A DNA stretch of 64,000 nucleotides. Origin: Viola odorata. Its lineage: Eukaryota; Streptophyta; Magnoliopsida; Malpighiales; Violaceae. Positions 1 through 10,396 of this stretch are shown here, one piece after another (position 1 is the first letter of the stretch; every line of letters begins with the position of its first letter). The translations under genes and the position numbers were made by a program. The notes beneath the pieces are model-generated. The model saw only the letters and a program-made list of their open reading frames with translations, did not search any database and was not told where the DNA came from. The stretch covers positions 33,430,719 through 33,494,718 of the forward strand of contig OY829541.1 in the NCBI GenBank assembly GCA_963691705.1, written 5' to 3'.

Positions 1-2868
1 CACCAGCCCAGTCCTAGTAGCTCTGGTTGAAAAGGATGGACCAGTCTCTCCAGCTTCCCTCCTTCTCTTAATCTTGGGTCTACCACTTTGTAGCATGCAT
101 GATGGAGGCTGAATATCATGATTCCCTCGAACCACTGACCACTCACTCTGATCTGGAACAGACAGGGTACCATCTTTGTATGTCTCAAGGAATGTGCTCT
201 TTCGGTGCCATATGTACAAAGTCATGAGGAATTTTCTTCAAAAACAAGTAGGCAGCTGCTGCATGCCTACAAGGCACTCCAGTTAGGTCCCACTTTCTGC
301 ATGAATAGGTCTTCAATTGCAGGTCATAAGTGGCTTTTTCTCAAAAAAATGTGCTATATTTCAAACTTCTGCAGCTGAGAATGAGGATAGACAATGAAAG
401 ACTGACATTCTTGAATGCATTTCTCTAGCCTGTTGAACCATCTTGGACAGATTGCCCCCTCATACAACATCATTCCCTGGTACTTCATGTAGAACCGTTT
501 CATGAGCAATCTTCTAATTGTGTCCAGACATGTCAATATTGGTTTAGTCCTTACAAGCCTGACACGTAAATGATAACTATTGATACCACTGAAGTGGCAT
601 CTCCACCCCTCCCCCGAGTGGCCAGGCCAGGATGCTGTACCCGCCGAGGGAGACGAGACCCTGTTCATACCGCCCCTAGCCTGGCCGCCGACCCTGGGAT
701 GGTCGACATCAGCGGAGGGGGCTCTCACGCGGCATCCGCATGGCGGCATCCCATCCCAGGTCATCCTTGACGTCATCCCGCATGACATCACTCCCTGCCA
801 CCCCAGCGACATCTACTCGAGGGTAGCTCCTACCCCCTGTCGGTACATTCCTTCATTTACCTATAAATACCCCCACCCATTCTGATAAGAGGGTAAGCCT
901 AAGATAGCGTACTGAAACCCTGCCACTTTGACTACTCATACTGACTTAGGCATCGGAGTGTTTACGCCGGAGACCCCCTCCGGCGCTCTGCAGGTGACGA
1001 AGACCCCGGAATAGTGTTCCCAACCAGCCCAGATCAGGCCGATCCTGTTCAGCGTTTCTCAGACTCTTATCAGTAAACATGAATAAACTCAGCTACATTA
1101 TAATACACGCAAAATAAAGAACCAAAAATAATTTGTACAATAGAAAGTAACACATTACCTAATGTAGGAATTGAAACTCTCTGAAAGATTGTTCAGTAGA
1201 AGGTCACACATCACCTATGGGTTGAAAGCATGCTTTGACCACCTTTGAGGGGGTATCCTCTTCAACCATGCAAATGCAGCTGGACTTTCACACTTGATTT
1301 TCTCCATATGGATGTTGAATTTGGTCTCTTTGTATGCTCTTGCCACCTCCCATAATTGATTTTTCAAATATTGACTACCCCCAAACTCAGTCTTGAAATT
1401 ACTCCAAATGTGTCTCACACAATACCTATGATCCACATCCTTAAGTACAGTATCAAATATATTCCCTACATAAACAAGCATATGTTAGAATAGTTATGGA
1501 AAATTTAAAAAGCACAAGAGCAATGGTGAAAATTACCTTCTGCCTGTCAGACATGAAGCACCATTCATTGAGTGTCCCAATGTCCTCTTCTAACCTCTGA
1601 AGAAACCATAACCAATTGTCCTTGTTTTCAGAATCCACCACTGACCATGCAATAGGAAATATATTACCATTACCATCCTTTCCTATTGTTGACAGTAAAT
1701 GACCCTTATACCTCCCTTTCAAATGACAACCATCAATACCGATGAATGGTCGACATCCTTTCAGAAATCCACGCTTACAGGCTGCAAGACACATATACAA
1801 CATATACAACCTTGTGAAAACACCACGTGGAGCAGATATTTTCACTATGCTCCCAGGATTGGACTTTCTAATTGCCTCTGCGTAATTCCACAACATCCTG
1901 TATTGCTCACCATGTTCTCCCTCAATCATTGTTTTTGCTATTTTCTTCGCCCTCACCATCTTATATCTTGATACTGTCACAAATTTCTCTCTAGCCAGCC
2001 TACTTGCAAGGCTACTCAAATCAGTATCTATGTTATCCTTGAAGTCTGCCAAATATGTCTCCGCAATCCATTTGGCAGATGCTCTACGATGATCTATATC
2101 CTTTCCACAGTAGTGAGTGCTTCGAAAGGTCTTGATCTGGAATGAGGTCGGTCTTGTCTGCTGATGGTGAGGCATGGATTCTCTATCCACAGTCTTTCTT
2201 GCAAATGACAGTGATCCTACTTTTCTCATTCTTCAGAAACTTGTAATCATGTCCAGTCTGCAGTGAGTAAAGCTTCAAAGCCTTCCTGAAGACATCAGGA
2301 CCGGCAAACAACATTCCACATTTCAAATTTATTGTTCCAGCCATATCCCTACTCTCATTGAATATTGGAAATTTATTCTTCATCCTTGCTATTTCATCCT
2401 CACTGTCAGAACAAGGGGGAGTGTCTAATTGATCACTATCCTCTTCTTATGTTTCCACATCAGGCACAGCTGGACCAAAATTTGTACATGGTGGCCTATT
2501 AACTCTGTTACTTCTGCCTTGCTCAAGTCCCACAGCAAATTGTTTAGCAAATTCCTGAGCCAATTCCTCAGTCTCCATATCAAACTCTTCATGCCCTTCA
2601 TCCTCATTCTTTGAGTCTACAAAGTCACTCAACTCTTCAGAATCACTACTGCCTTCACCTTCAACTTCCCAACTGTAAGTTCTATCAGCATGGTTGTCGT
2701 AACTGTGCTCATCATCTCCATTACCTTTAATTCCAGGCCCACAATCAAAAGCACCTTCAATTTCAGGCCTATCTTTCTCTCCATTGGGCCTTGCACCAGA
2801 CCCAGACCCATATTCATTCCTATCTACATTCTCTGTAGCACTGTCATCACTACAATTCTCAACCACAA
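1..2868 (-). pseudogene. MULE transposase, central and C-terminal parts (MULE domain, SWIM zinc finger)
   Basis: Continuation of the gene that starts at 9,387. Reading down the minus strand there is: acidic linker (2,868-2,400); a MuDR N-terminal DNA-binding-like region with an RIHAS motif (around 2,180); a MULE transposase domain with GIDGCHLKG (first catalytic Asp, about 1,740) and VVDSENKDNW (second Asp, about 1,640); then the segment LNNLSESFNSYI at 1,170-1,205; and finally a SWIM zinc finger with CRKWDLTG-PCRHA at about 260-310. Introns: 1,466-1,536 (GT-AG) and 559-1,158 (GT-AG, phase 2). The second intron holds a solo LTR. Damage: in-frame stops at 2,447-2,449, 2,183-2,185 and 1,215-1,217, a one-base frame change near 2,130, and a probable two-base TA slip just inside the exon at 1,460. 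The gene is not functional as it stands. Confidence 0.85.
571..1072 (+). mobile_element. Solo LTR of a Tat-family gypsy element, in MULE intron
   Basis: 502 bp bounded by TGATAA...TTATCA inverted ends, with a perfect 5-bp target duplication GTAAA at 566-570 and 1,073-1,077. A TATA box (CTATAAATAC, 861-870) marks the plus orientation. The last 150 bp match the corresponding end (read on the minus strand) of the Tat LTR at 43,222-43,797, sharing ATCGGAGTGTTTA and GACCCCCTCCGGCGC. No internal sequence remains, so this is the product of LTR-LTR recombination. It lies wholly within the intron at 559-1,158, leaving about 93 bp of original intron. Confidence 0.9.
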
Positions 2869-3874
2869 TGATACGATCCCAAGATGTATCACGCGACTAC
2901 ATGGACAAAAGCATCAAGACATGATAAAGCAGATGGAGTCTGATCAGGGATCAGAAAGGCTTGATGGAAACCTCTATGTGTTGTGTTTACTGTGTCCAAA
3001 TTTCAGGATGTTTGGATGAGTGGAGCATCCAAACGATCAAGCCAACATTCTCATTAACAGTAGTCCTACGCAGACAAGGATTCTAAGACGCATCAGGCAA
3101 CTTCATCTGACCCTATTCGGCGCTGTACAAGTCTGAATCATGTTATCGACCATGTTTTGGAAACGTCTGGATGTTATCTTTCGTTTGGGATAAGTTTCAG
3201 CCCATTTGGCCCAGTGGTTTGAAAGTTATAGAAGTCTACATTATGGTGCGCAATGTGTACGCGAGACAACATACGACTTGAGGTTTCGGCCCAAACCTTG
3301 GCCTGATGATGGAGAACTCGACATCGACTGCTGGAATGTATTTAAATATATTTATATTTACTTTAATTAGTTAATTAGTTAATTAGTTAATTGGTTAATT
3401 GGTTAATTAGTTAATTAAGTTAATTTCCTTAATTAGAACTCCTACTTCTATTCCTATTAGGGTTTGCCTATTAGGGTTTGCTTGTAAACTCTTTATAAAG
3501 AGCCGTTTAGCTCCATTATTGAGTTGGCTGTTATTTTGATAAAATTGAGACTTCTCTCTTCAAATCTCTGCCCATTGTTCATCAATTGAACATTGTTCCT
3601 TCTCAAGTCTGCAATACTCGAGTCGTCAAACAAGTAAAACTGAAATTGCAACTCATTGTATCGTTTATCTTAGTGCAATTCTCACAATCGTTGGGTCTAG
3701 TCCTAAGAATCTGATACAAGAACCTTGACGTGAAATTGACTAGGGCTCTTAGCATTCAGTTGGGGAGGTGGTCTACGTTCGCACGAGTCAAGTTAATCAT
3801 TCCGCATTGAAATCCTTCTTTGAACAACGATCAAAATTACGTGCTACACATCCTAAGCAACTAGGATCGTATCA
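2869..3874 (+). repeat. 5' LTR of gag-only gypsy element
   Basis: 1,006 bp, starting TGATACGATCCCAAG and ending CTAGGATCGTATCA, so the ends form an inverted repeat of about 11 bp. It contains a run of TTAATTAG-type repeats (3,363-3,425) and two copies of TTAGGGTTTGC (3,458-3,485), which resemble the plant telomere repeat or telo-box. CTCTTTATAAAGAG (3,490-3,503) is a likely TATA box. Confidence 0.92.
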
Positions 3875-3876
3875 GT

Positions 3877-3887
3877 TGGTAGCGGAG
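3877..3887 (+). other. Primer-binding site, degenerate initiator-Met type
   Basis: TGGTAGCGGAG starts two bases after the 5' LTR. Plant gypsy elements primed by initiator methionine tRNA usually have TGGTATCAGAGC; nine of the first eleven positions agree. The assignment rests on this resemblance only. Confidence 0.6.
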
Positions 3888-4756
3888 TTTAAGGCGTTCA
3901 AAGATTGGTAAGTATCTTTAATTGTTTTCAAGTTTTCATTGCTGAAATCGGTTTCTTCTTCTACTTCATTCTAAAACCGATTTCCTTGTGTGCTTTGGTT
4001 CGTTACTTGAATACAATTGGTTGTATTTTCAGTCCAGTTTGTTGTGTTGAAATTAGCTAAATTACTTGCGTTTTCTACCAACAAAGAGGTCACGAAATAC
4101 AAAAGAGAATCTATGCAAATTCTATCAAGTCAAAATTGAATTTTAATATATAGCTACTGAAGTCTGATTTGAGTAAAAAAGGATCCGTTGGAAAGTTGTG
4201 TTTGTTGGGCTTCCGAATCAAAAAGAATCAGTTGATTCAGAGTCCAGAGTAAAAAGCTGTGATCAAAACACTAAACTGTGTTCATAGTAAAAAAAAAGAA
4301 AAGAAAAAAAAACAAAGGAGAAAAGAAAAAAATATTATTCTGCAAATACAAAAATATATAGAAGTATTTGTGCCACAAAAGTCAGATTTAGCAAGGAATG
4401 AGTTGAAGTACAATTGGGTATTAAAATTAGAATTGAAAAATTGGATTTGTTGAGTCCTTTCGAGTCAATTTGAGCCTTCTTTGATTCCTTAAAATTGCCT
4501 TCTACTCTACTTGCTATTTGTTTAATTGGTTGTTCTAGCAATTACTCAAATATCAAGTGTCTTTGAGAGTCTTCTTGGAAGCCTTTTTCTTGAACTCTTG
4601 AGTCTTACTAACACTTGAACAATTGCAAGGATTTTGAGTGCTTTTTGTGAGTTCAATTGAGAGTTTAAACACGAGAGTAAACAAGTGAGGGAGTGCTAAG
4701 TTTAGTACAAATTTTACGTTTGTTTGCTAGTGTTGTGAATTTACAGGAATTACAGA

Positions 4757-5692
4757 ATGTCTTACACGCAATGGTCCGAGAGGTGAGATTATGAGGATGA
4801 TGCATATCCGAAGCAAGGGCAGTATGATAGGCGTGAAAGGAGGAAGATCTTAGTTGGTTTGAGGGCTAAGGCTGAGACATATAACAAAAGTGAGTCAAGG
4901 GTAAGACTTCCACTTTTTGAAGCAGTGTACAATCCGAATGCTTACTGGAATTGGGAGCGAGAGGTACAATCTATTTTTCGCTGCCATAATTATTCAGAAA
5001 GGAAGAAAGTAAAGTTAGCATCAGCTGCGCTTAGTGGGTATGCGGTTAACTGGTGGGATAAGATCAACCTTAAACCAGCTGCCCTAGGGGGTCTTCCAAT
5101 TCAGGATTGGGAAGTGATGAAGAGGGCCATGAGGAATCGTTTCGTTCCCACTCACTTCAGCCATGAGCTTCTCCGAAAGTTGCAGACCTTGACACAAGGA
5201 AATAAGAGTGTTGAAGAGTACTTTAATGAGATGGAGATTGCTTTGGAGAGAGCGCAAGTCAAGGAGACCGAAAAGGAGACGATGACAAGATTCTTCAAAG
5301 GCCTCAACCAAGAGATAACAGATCCACTGTATTACACTGAGTTCTTCTACTTAGAGGATATGTTACAAAAGGTGATCAGTATAAAGAAGCAAAGGAAGAA
5401 GAGGTCTCTTTATCCTAGTATCAGGCCTACTAAGTCAAAGGCGAAAGATGAGGAGCAAAAGCGAGTTGCGAAAGCTTATGCCGAGTCTGAAATCATAAGG
5501 GATATTGAGAGAAAAATGGGAGAGTTGAGTGAAAAGAAAGAGAGAAATAATGAGGAAAACAACTCCCATGAAAAGAGTGAGCATGGGAAAAGAGATGAAA
5601 TAAAAAACAGCCCCCATGGGAAAAGAGATGAGAGTTTAAAACACTTGCATGAAAATAAAGAGCATGCAGAGAGTGACATCATTAAAAAATGA
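4757..5692 (+). pseudogene. Gag of the non-autonomous gypsy element
   Basis: Structural Gag-like protein, which would form the virus-like particle. The start ATG at 4,757 is followed by an acidic and basic leader with an in-frame TGA at 4,784-4,786. The Gag domain spans about 4,900-5,390, with the hallmarks CHNYSERKKVKLA, WWD, RFVPTHF, LQTLTQG and VEEYF-EME, as in Reina-type chromovirus Gag. The C-terminal 100 residues are highly charged, with short repeats of HGKRDE/HEK type, and there is no CCHC zinc knuckle. It ends at TGA 5,690-5,692, but the same frame continues open behind that stop into the next entry. Either the stop is a mutation or Gag was fused to the downstream part. Confidence 0.8.
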
Positions 5693-7279
5693 GAGATATG
5701 TGTTTATGCCAAGAGAGAACAAGTGAGGGATGCATTACATGTGCAAAAAATCTGTTTTGGCGCAAGTCACCAAAAATTGAAATTTTTGCCATTGCGCTTA
5801 GATTTTCCTAACCCTAATCCGATTGTTTTCCCTTCTATTATTATTTCTCGTAATGTGCAGAACAAGAGAAGATTGTTGGCAAAAGAGAAGCATCTTACCT
5901 TACCACCAATAAGAGGGAAAGAGCCTTGTGCATCCATAGTGTCTATTTCGGCCAACCCTAATCGAAAAGGTATGGTATGGCTCTCTTCCCTAAGGAGAAA
6001 TTTGTGTGAGTATACAAACATCATTAATTTTTATGCTTCTAGTTCTAAAATTAATTTAAATGATGATGATTATATGCAAACACCGAAGGTCAAGTCATAT
6101 GCCTTTGAAAATTACTCGCAAAAGCGAAAACAGTTTGGTATGTTGGCTAGACCGAGAGACATGGATTGTGTTGTCTCTAACACAAATTTAATTGGATTCT
6201 CACATATTTTTACATTAGATAACTATTCTGCCAAGTGTGAATTTCATGAAAATTTTGTGTTTAAGTCGACAGGACTTGGAGGAGCTCTTTTCAGACGCAA
6301 TCGCTTATATCGGTCGCATGATCTTTTGTGAAATTTTGATGAGCATGATGTGTTTGATGATTGTTTGATGAGCTACTGTGATTTAATTAATATTACTGGT
6401 TTAATTTATAGGAATGATATGTCTTCACATGATGTTCCTTTGATTCTTATTGGTAGTATTGATAAAAAGTCACTTAGTGAAAAATCGCTTGAGGTTACAC
6501 CTAGGGTTAATCTTTATGCTAATGATTCTGATTTTTGTGAAGTCTATAAAGATTATTTATTTGACACAAAATCTATGTTTTGTATGCATAAAGGATATCA
6601 TAGCAAGCATGAGCGCTTAATTTGGTTGTGTAGTTCGTTATACGATTTGACTGTGTATTGGTCATATGATGCTGGTTTGATACATCATTATAGCGCAACT
6701 ATTACTAACATATTCTTTAAGGATGTTATGCTTTCACATGTTGTTCCTTGGAGTATTGTTAGTAATCACAGGGAGGAGTCACTTAGCGACTCATGGATGG
6801 AATTGTGGAGGAGGCCGAGCACGAAGATGCTAATTGAGACATCTTGTCAACCACAATTCGGAGTTTCAAGCAATGTGGATCCATTGGCACTTGAGTCCTC
6901 ATGGCATGTTTCGGTTTGTAATTATGAGTTTACATGGAAGCAATGCTTTCAATTTATTTTATTTACTTACTTCCTTTCGGTACATGCTATTATTTTGGGA
7001 TTATTGCTTAAACTCATATATGGTTTCATTCATATAATATTATTCGGTTTAATGTTGCTGCCTTTGAGTATATTGTTTAGTATAAGTGGTAGCAAAGAGA
7101 TCGAAGTAATGCGGACAAGCCAAGCGCTATGGTGCACGCTTGAGTGTCAAGATGGCAACGTTGGAAAACTATGGAATGATGAGTGGATCCTTCAAGATAG
7201 GAGCTTGGGTTTGGCAGCGCTTACGCCGGAGACGGTCCCTAAACCAAGTTCAAGCAAGAGTAGCCGCTTGGAGCAATAA
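5693..7279 (+). pseudogene. Unknown reading frame downstream of gag, with C-terminal membrane segments
   Basis: I do not recognise this protein. The frame is the same as Gag and stays open for about 529 codons apart from TGA at 6,329-6,331; it ends at TAA 7,277-7,279. Codons are strongly T/A-ending, unlike Gag. No pol motif is present. A roughly 50-residue hydrophobic stretch (about 6,940-7,090) contains two to three possible membrane helices. The segment before it shows a weak internal duplication: about 6,385-6,500 (SHDVPLILIGS...SLSEKSLE) and about 6,700-6,800 (SHVVPWSIVSN...SLSDSWME). An env-like role is conceivable because of the membrane segments, but an element without pol would need a partner. 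It could also be captured sequence or a long decayed spacer. Confidence 0.5.
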
Positions 7280-7402
7280 TCTTACTAGGCACATTGACAT
7301 ATTTAGAGACGTTGCTGCCAAGTTGAATTTGCAGGGTTGGTATGGTTAGATTTGTGCTTACTTTGATATTAGTAACTTAAGGTATTGTGGTGCAGGTCTA
7401 GA

Positions 7403-7450
7403 TACAGATTCGAGTTCGAATCTTTTCAAAGGGAGAGGGAATGATGCGAA
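7403..7450 (+). repeat. Second, degenerate copy of the PPT/LTR junction
   Basis: The sequence ATTCGAGTTCGAATC...AAAGGGAGAGGGAATGATGCGAATCC parallels ATTCGAGGACGAATC...AAAAAGGAGGGAATGATACGATCC at 7,585-7,632. It includes a polypurine tract and the first bases of an LTR start, suggesting a tandem duplication of the element's 3' end. Confidence 0.65.
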
Positions 7451-7607
7451 TCCTCACACATACCTTAGCACATTAAGCGTCTTACCCTTGAAGCGCAAGA
7501 TATGACAACTAAGGAAGCACAAGAGATGACGAGTATGCTTTGAGTATATAATTGTGAAGCTTTCATGGGCAGATTTTGTTAAGCAAGATTCGAGGACGAA
7601 TCTTTCC

Positions 7608-7621
7608 GAAAAAGGAGGGAA
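7608..7621 (+). other. Polypurine tract before 3' LTR
   Basis: AAAAAGGAGGGAA directly precedes the 3' LTR start at 7,622 and would prime plus-strand DNA synthesis. A near-copy of this whole junction lies 180 bp upstream at about 7,403-7,450. Confidence 0.8.
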
Positions 7622-8628
7622 TGATACGATCCCAAGATGTATCACGCGACTACATAGACAAAAGTGTCAAGACATGATGGAGCAGATGGAGTCTGATCAG
7701 GGATCAAAAAGGCTTGATGGAAACCTCTATGTGTTTTGTTTATTGTGTCCAAATTTCAGAACATTTGGACGAGTGGAGCATCCAAAAGATCAAGCCAACA
7801 TTCTCGTTGACAGTAGTCCTACGCAGACAAGGATTCCAAGACGCATCAGGAAATTTTGTCCGACCCTATCCGGTACTGTACAAGTCTGAATCGTGCGATC
7901 GACTACGTTTTGGAAACGTCTGGATGTTAGCTTTCGTTTGGGATAAGTTTCAGCCTATTTGGCCCAGTGGTTTGAAAGTTATAGAAGTCTACATTATTGG
8001 TGCGCAGTGTGTACGCAAGACAACATACGACTTGAGGTTTCGGCCCAAACCTTGGGCCGATGATGGAGAACTCGACATGGACTGCTGGAATGTATTTAAA
8101 TATATTTATATTTACTTTAATTAGTTAATTAGTTAATTAGTTAATTGGTTAATTGATTAATTAGTTAATTAAGTTAATTTCCTTAATTAGAACTCCTACT
8201 TCTATTCCTATTAGGGTTTGCCTATTAGGGTTTGCTTGTAAACTCTTTATAAAGAGTCGTTTAGCTCCATTATTGAGTTGGCTGTTATTTTGATAAAATT
8301 GAGACTTCTCTCTTCAAATCTCTGCCCATTGTTCATCAATTGAACCTTGTTCCTTTTCAAGTCTGCAATACTCGAGTCGTCAAACAAGTAAAACTAAAAT
8401 TGCAACTCATTGTGTCGTTTGTCTTAGTGCGATTCTCACAATCGTTGGGTCTAGTCCTAAGAATCTGATACAAGAACCTTGACGTGAAATTGACTAGGGC
8501 TCTTAGCATTCAGTTGACGAGGTGGTCTACGTTCGAACGAGTCAAGTTAATCATTCCGCATTGAAATCCTTCTTTGAACAACGATCAGAATTACGTGCTA
8601 CGCATCCTAAGCAACTAGGATCGTATCA
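7622..8628 (+). repeat. 3' LTR of gag-only gypsy element
   Basis: 1,007 bp, aligned end to end with the LTR at 2,869-3,874. It shares the TTAATTAG repeat tract, the duplicated TTAGGGTTTGC motif and the TATA-like CTTTATAAAG. Most differences between the copies fall in the first 450 bp and are mainly transitions. Confidence 0.92.
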
Positions 8629-8633
8629 CACAA

Positions 8634-9387
8634 CATCATCATAATTATGCACTGGACCATCACCACAACCATTATCACTCTCCCCATCAACACCACAACT
8701 CTCATCCACACCAACATCAAAATGATGCACTGGACCATCACTCTCCCCATATGCACCCCCATCAACACCACAACTCTCATCTACACCAACATCAAAATTA
8801 TGCACTAGACCATTGCTCTCCCCATATGCACCCCAATCATCACCACAATTCTCCACACCAACATCAAAATTACCCACTGGACCATTGCTCTCTCCATCTA
8901 TACCCCCATCATCTACCACAAGATCATCTACAGATGGTAGGAGAAGAGGAACACCCCCTACTCCATCTTCAGCACCAGCACTTGCACACATATCACCAAC
9001 AGTCTCATTTTCACCACCAGAAATATATTCTTCCACTTCTTCATCACTGCTGTCAAGATTCACAACAAACGTGGGGGCGTTGACACCATGATCCACATAC
9101 ACTTCTAGTGTATCCTCACCATTGGCTAACATCTCTGCAATGATTCTCTTTAGATATTTCTCCTTCCTCAAACCCTTGCAGCCTTCATCGTAATCTTGCC
9201 ATGGATACTTTGCCTCATAACATACAGCAGTTGCATGGTATCCACACTCTTGTACTCTTTCGTATATATCATCACGTGTCAGCCTGTCATGCTCAATAAA
9301 GAAACTTTCTTCCACTGCATCTACATAATGCAGTTTTGGAAGTAAAATCCATGTTCCACCCATGAAGATTTTCACATGGATAAGCAT
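8634..9387 (-). pseudogene. MULE transposase, N-terminal exon
   Basis: N-terminal part of the transposase whose remainder lies at 1-2,868. The ATG at 9,387 directly follows a splice acceptor (CAG at 9,389-9,391), so an intron in the 5' leader is likely. The first 60 residues have the usual MULE opening, with a GGTW motif and a basic/aromatic stretch. Then follows a long acidic linker rich in D, E and G. That linker contains about 3.5 copies of a 25-residue repeat (about 75 bp each, 8,640-8,930) with the core FDVGVDESCGVD. The reading frame is open throughout this piece. It ends at the gypsy insertion: the CACAA duplicated on both sides belongs to this exon. Confidence 0.75.
8640..8930 (-). 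repeat. 75-bp tandem repeat inside MULE transposase linker
   Basis: Three full copies and a partial copy of a roughly 75-bp unit encoding 25 residues each. Each copy carries the pattern GES-G-V-(N/H)FDVGV(D/E). The unit length is a multiple of three, so the frame is kept. The repeat expands the acidic linker between the N-terminal domain and the rest of the transposase. Confidence 0.75.
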
Positions 9388-9405
9388 CCTGTAATGGGTT
9401 AGCAC

Positions 9406-10089
9406 TTAAATATTAGGAAATAATCAAGCACTATTTAAGCAATATTACAACCACTATTTTAGGAATATTTTAACAGGACCAACCAAAAAGGAATCTCACA
9501 GATGGTCCACCACAAAGTGCAAAAACCACACTACAAAGTACAGATATCAACAGATAAAGAAGCAATATAAAAGACAGAAATGTGAAGTGAATAAAGAAAA
9601 CCAACTAGCAATTGATTTATTCAACATCCAAATCGTATTGAATATGCATACACACATTTCAAGGCCACAGTTGTGTCATTAAGCCGTGAAAAAGACCCAT
9701 CACTAACCTCGCAAATGCAGATGAAGACAATGTATAAAGGGAGTCCATTTTTCCTTTTCACCGTCCTTCGTTTGCTTCTTTTGGGCGGAAATGAAAAACG
9801 AGTCGGTCTATAAAAGAGTCAACCTTCTGTTCTTCATCTACTGTTCTTCCTCTTCGTCTTCGCCTCTTCGTCCTCTACAAACGGTCTCAAACCCTAACGC
9901 AGTCGCCTCTCTCTCTTCACTCTCTATTCCTCTTTCTCAGTTTATGCCTCTGTTCTTGCCTCTTTTCTTTTCTTTTCCTATTTTTCCTCTTTTCTGACGA
10001 GGGAAACAAAACGAATCTTTTTTCGTATTCAGAAGAAAAAGATTTTCAATTTTCAAAAATTATTTTTTGTTTTAAACCATTTAATTAAA
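9406..10089. other. MULE 5' noncoding region with plus-strand promoter-like sequence
   Basis: This lies between the transposase start and the terminal region of the MULE. On the plus strand it holds TCTATAAAAGAG (about 9,807-9,818), followed 30 bp on by a CT-rich leader (9,830-9,890) and AAACCCTAACGC (about 9,890), a telo-box-like motif usual in plant housekeeping-gene leaders. A 68-codon frame (9,791-9,997) is low-complexity Ser/Leu/Phe and probably not a protein. The stretch looks like a gene promoter plus 5' leader in antisense to the transposase, possibly captured by the MULE. Confidence 0.4.
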
Positions 10090-10245
10090 ACATTACCGGT
10101 GACATGTTAAAGAAAAGAAGGAAACCGGTGGTAGTTAGTGGCACAGACGGTTCTGAGTCAAACTGGACGGAGACCACACTTTGCACGGTCAGCGTAGTTC
10201 AGGGGAGGTTTTTTCTTTTCGCGTATAGTACAGGGGTGCTTTATG
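10090..10245 (-). repeat. MULE terminal region (5' TIR)
   Basis: Outer end on the minus strand: AAGCACCCCTGTACTATACG followed by CGAAAAG and a GA/CT-rich stretch. Two other MULE-like ends in the window have the same style: pyrimidine-rich start, TATACTA, then CG(C/A)(C/G)AAAAA. The opposite TIR is outside the window, so this is inference by similarity. Confidence 0.5.
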
Positions 10246-10396
10246 CTATTTTGAAAACTATCTAAAAATTCAATAAAATAAAAATTCAAACTATCTAAAA
10301 ATTCAATAAAATAATTTTGAAAACTAATATTTTTTAAAAAATTATAAAAAAGAATAAAAAAGAGGAAAAAAATTTAAATCCTTCCTTGATCGAATT
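10246..10396. other. AT-rich flank, no gene
   Basis: A 151-bp AT-rich spacer with two direct copies of AACTATCTAAAAATTC... (about 10,255-10,280 and 10,289-10,314). It ends with GAATT, the left target duplication of the next solo LTR. Confidence 0.6.

Larger units (their letters stand above)
2869..8628 (+). mobile_element. Non-autonomous Ty3/gypsy element with gag and no pol (TR-GAG-like)
   Basis: A complete LTR element, 5,760 bp, with perfect target duplication CACAA (2,864-2,868 and 8,629-8,633), LTRs at 2,869-3,874 and 7,622-8,628, a primer-binding site just after the 5' LTR and a polypurine tract just before the 3' LTR. The internal 3.7 kb codes for a chromovirus-like Gag (closest in style to Reina-type Gag) followed by an unrecognised frame. 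No protease, reverse transcriptase, RNase H or integrase motif is present. Gag-only LTR elements have been described in plants as TR-GAG; the long extra frame here is unusual. The LTRs differ by several percent by eye, more in their first half, so the insertion is not recent. Confidence 0.9.
1..10245 (-). mobile_element. MULE (Mutator-like) DNA transposon, partial, interrupted
   Basis: A Mutator-like element on the minus strand. The window cuts off its 3' end. Its 5' terminal region lies at about 10,090-10,245, where the sequence reads (minus strand) AAGCACCCCTGTACTATACG, similar in style to the ends of two other MULE-like sequences here (26,945-28,271 and about 30,801). The transposase frame runs from 9,387 down past position 1. 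It has been hit at least twice: by a gypsy element at 2,869-8,628 inside coding sequence and by a solo LTR at 571-1,072 inside an intron. The second TIR and the 9-bp target duplication cannot be seen, so the outer limits are inferred. Confidence 0.75.

Noticed and set aside
3458..3485. Telomere-like TTAGGGTTTGC repeats as an interstitial telomere
   Set aside because: Only two imperfect units, present in both LTRs of one retrotransposon; they are better explained as LTR promoter sequence.
8751..9091. Plus-strand frames rich in His and Pro (110 and 92 codons)
   Set aside because: Antisense shadows of the acidic repeat region of the MULE transposase.
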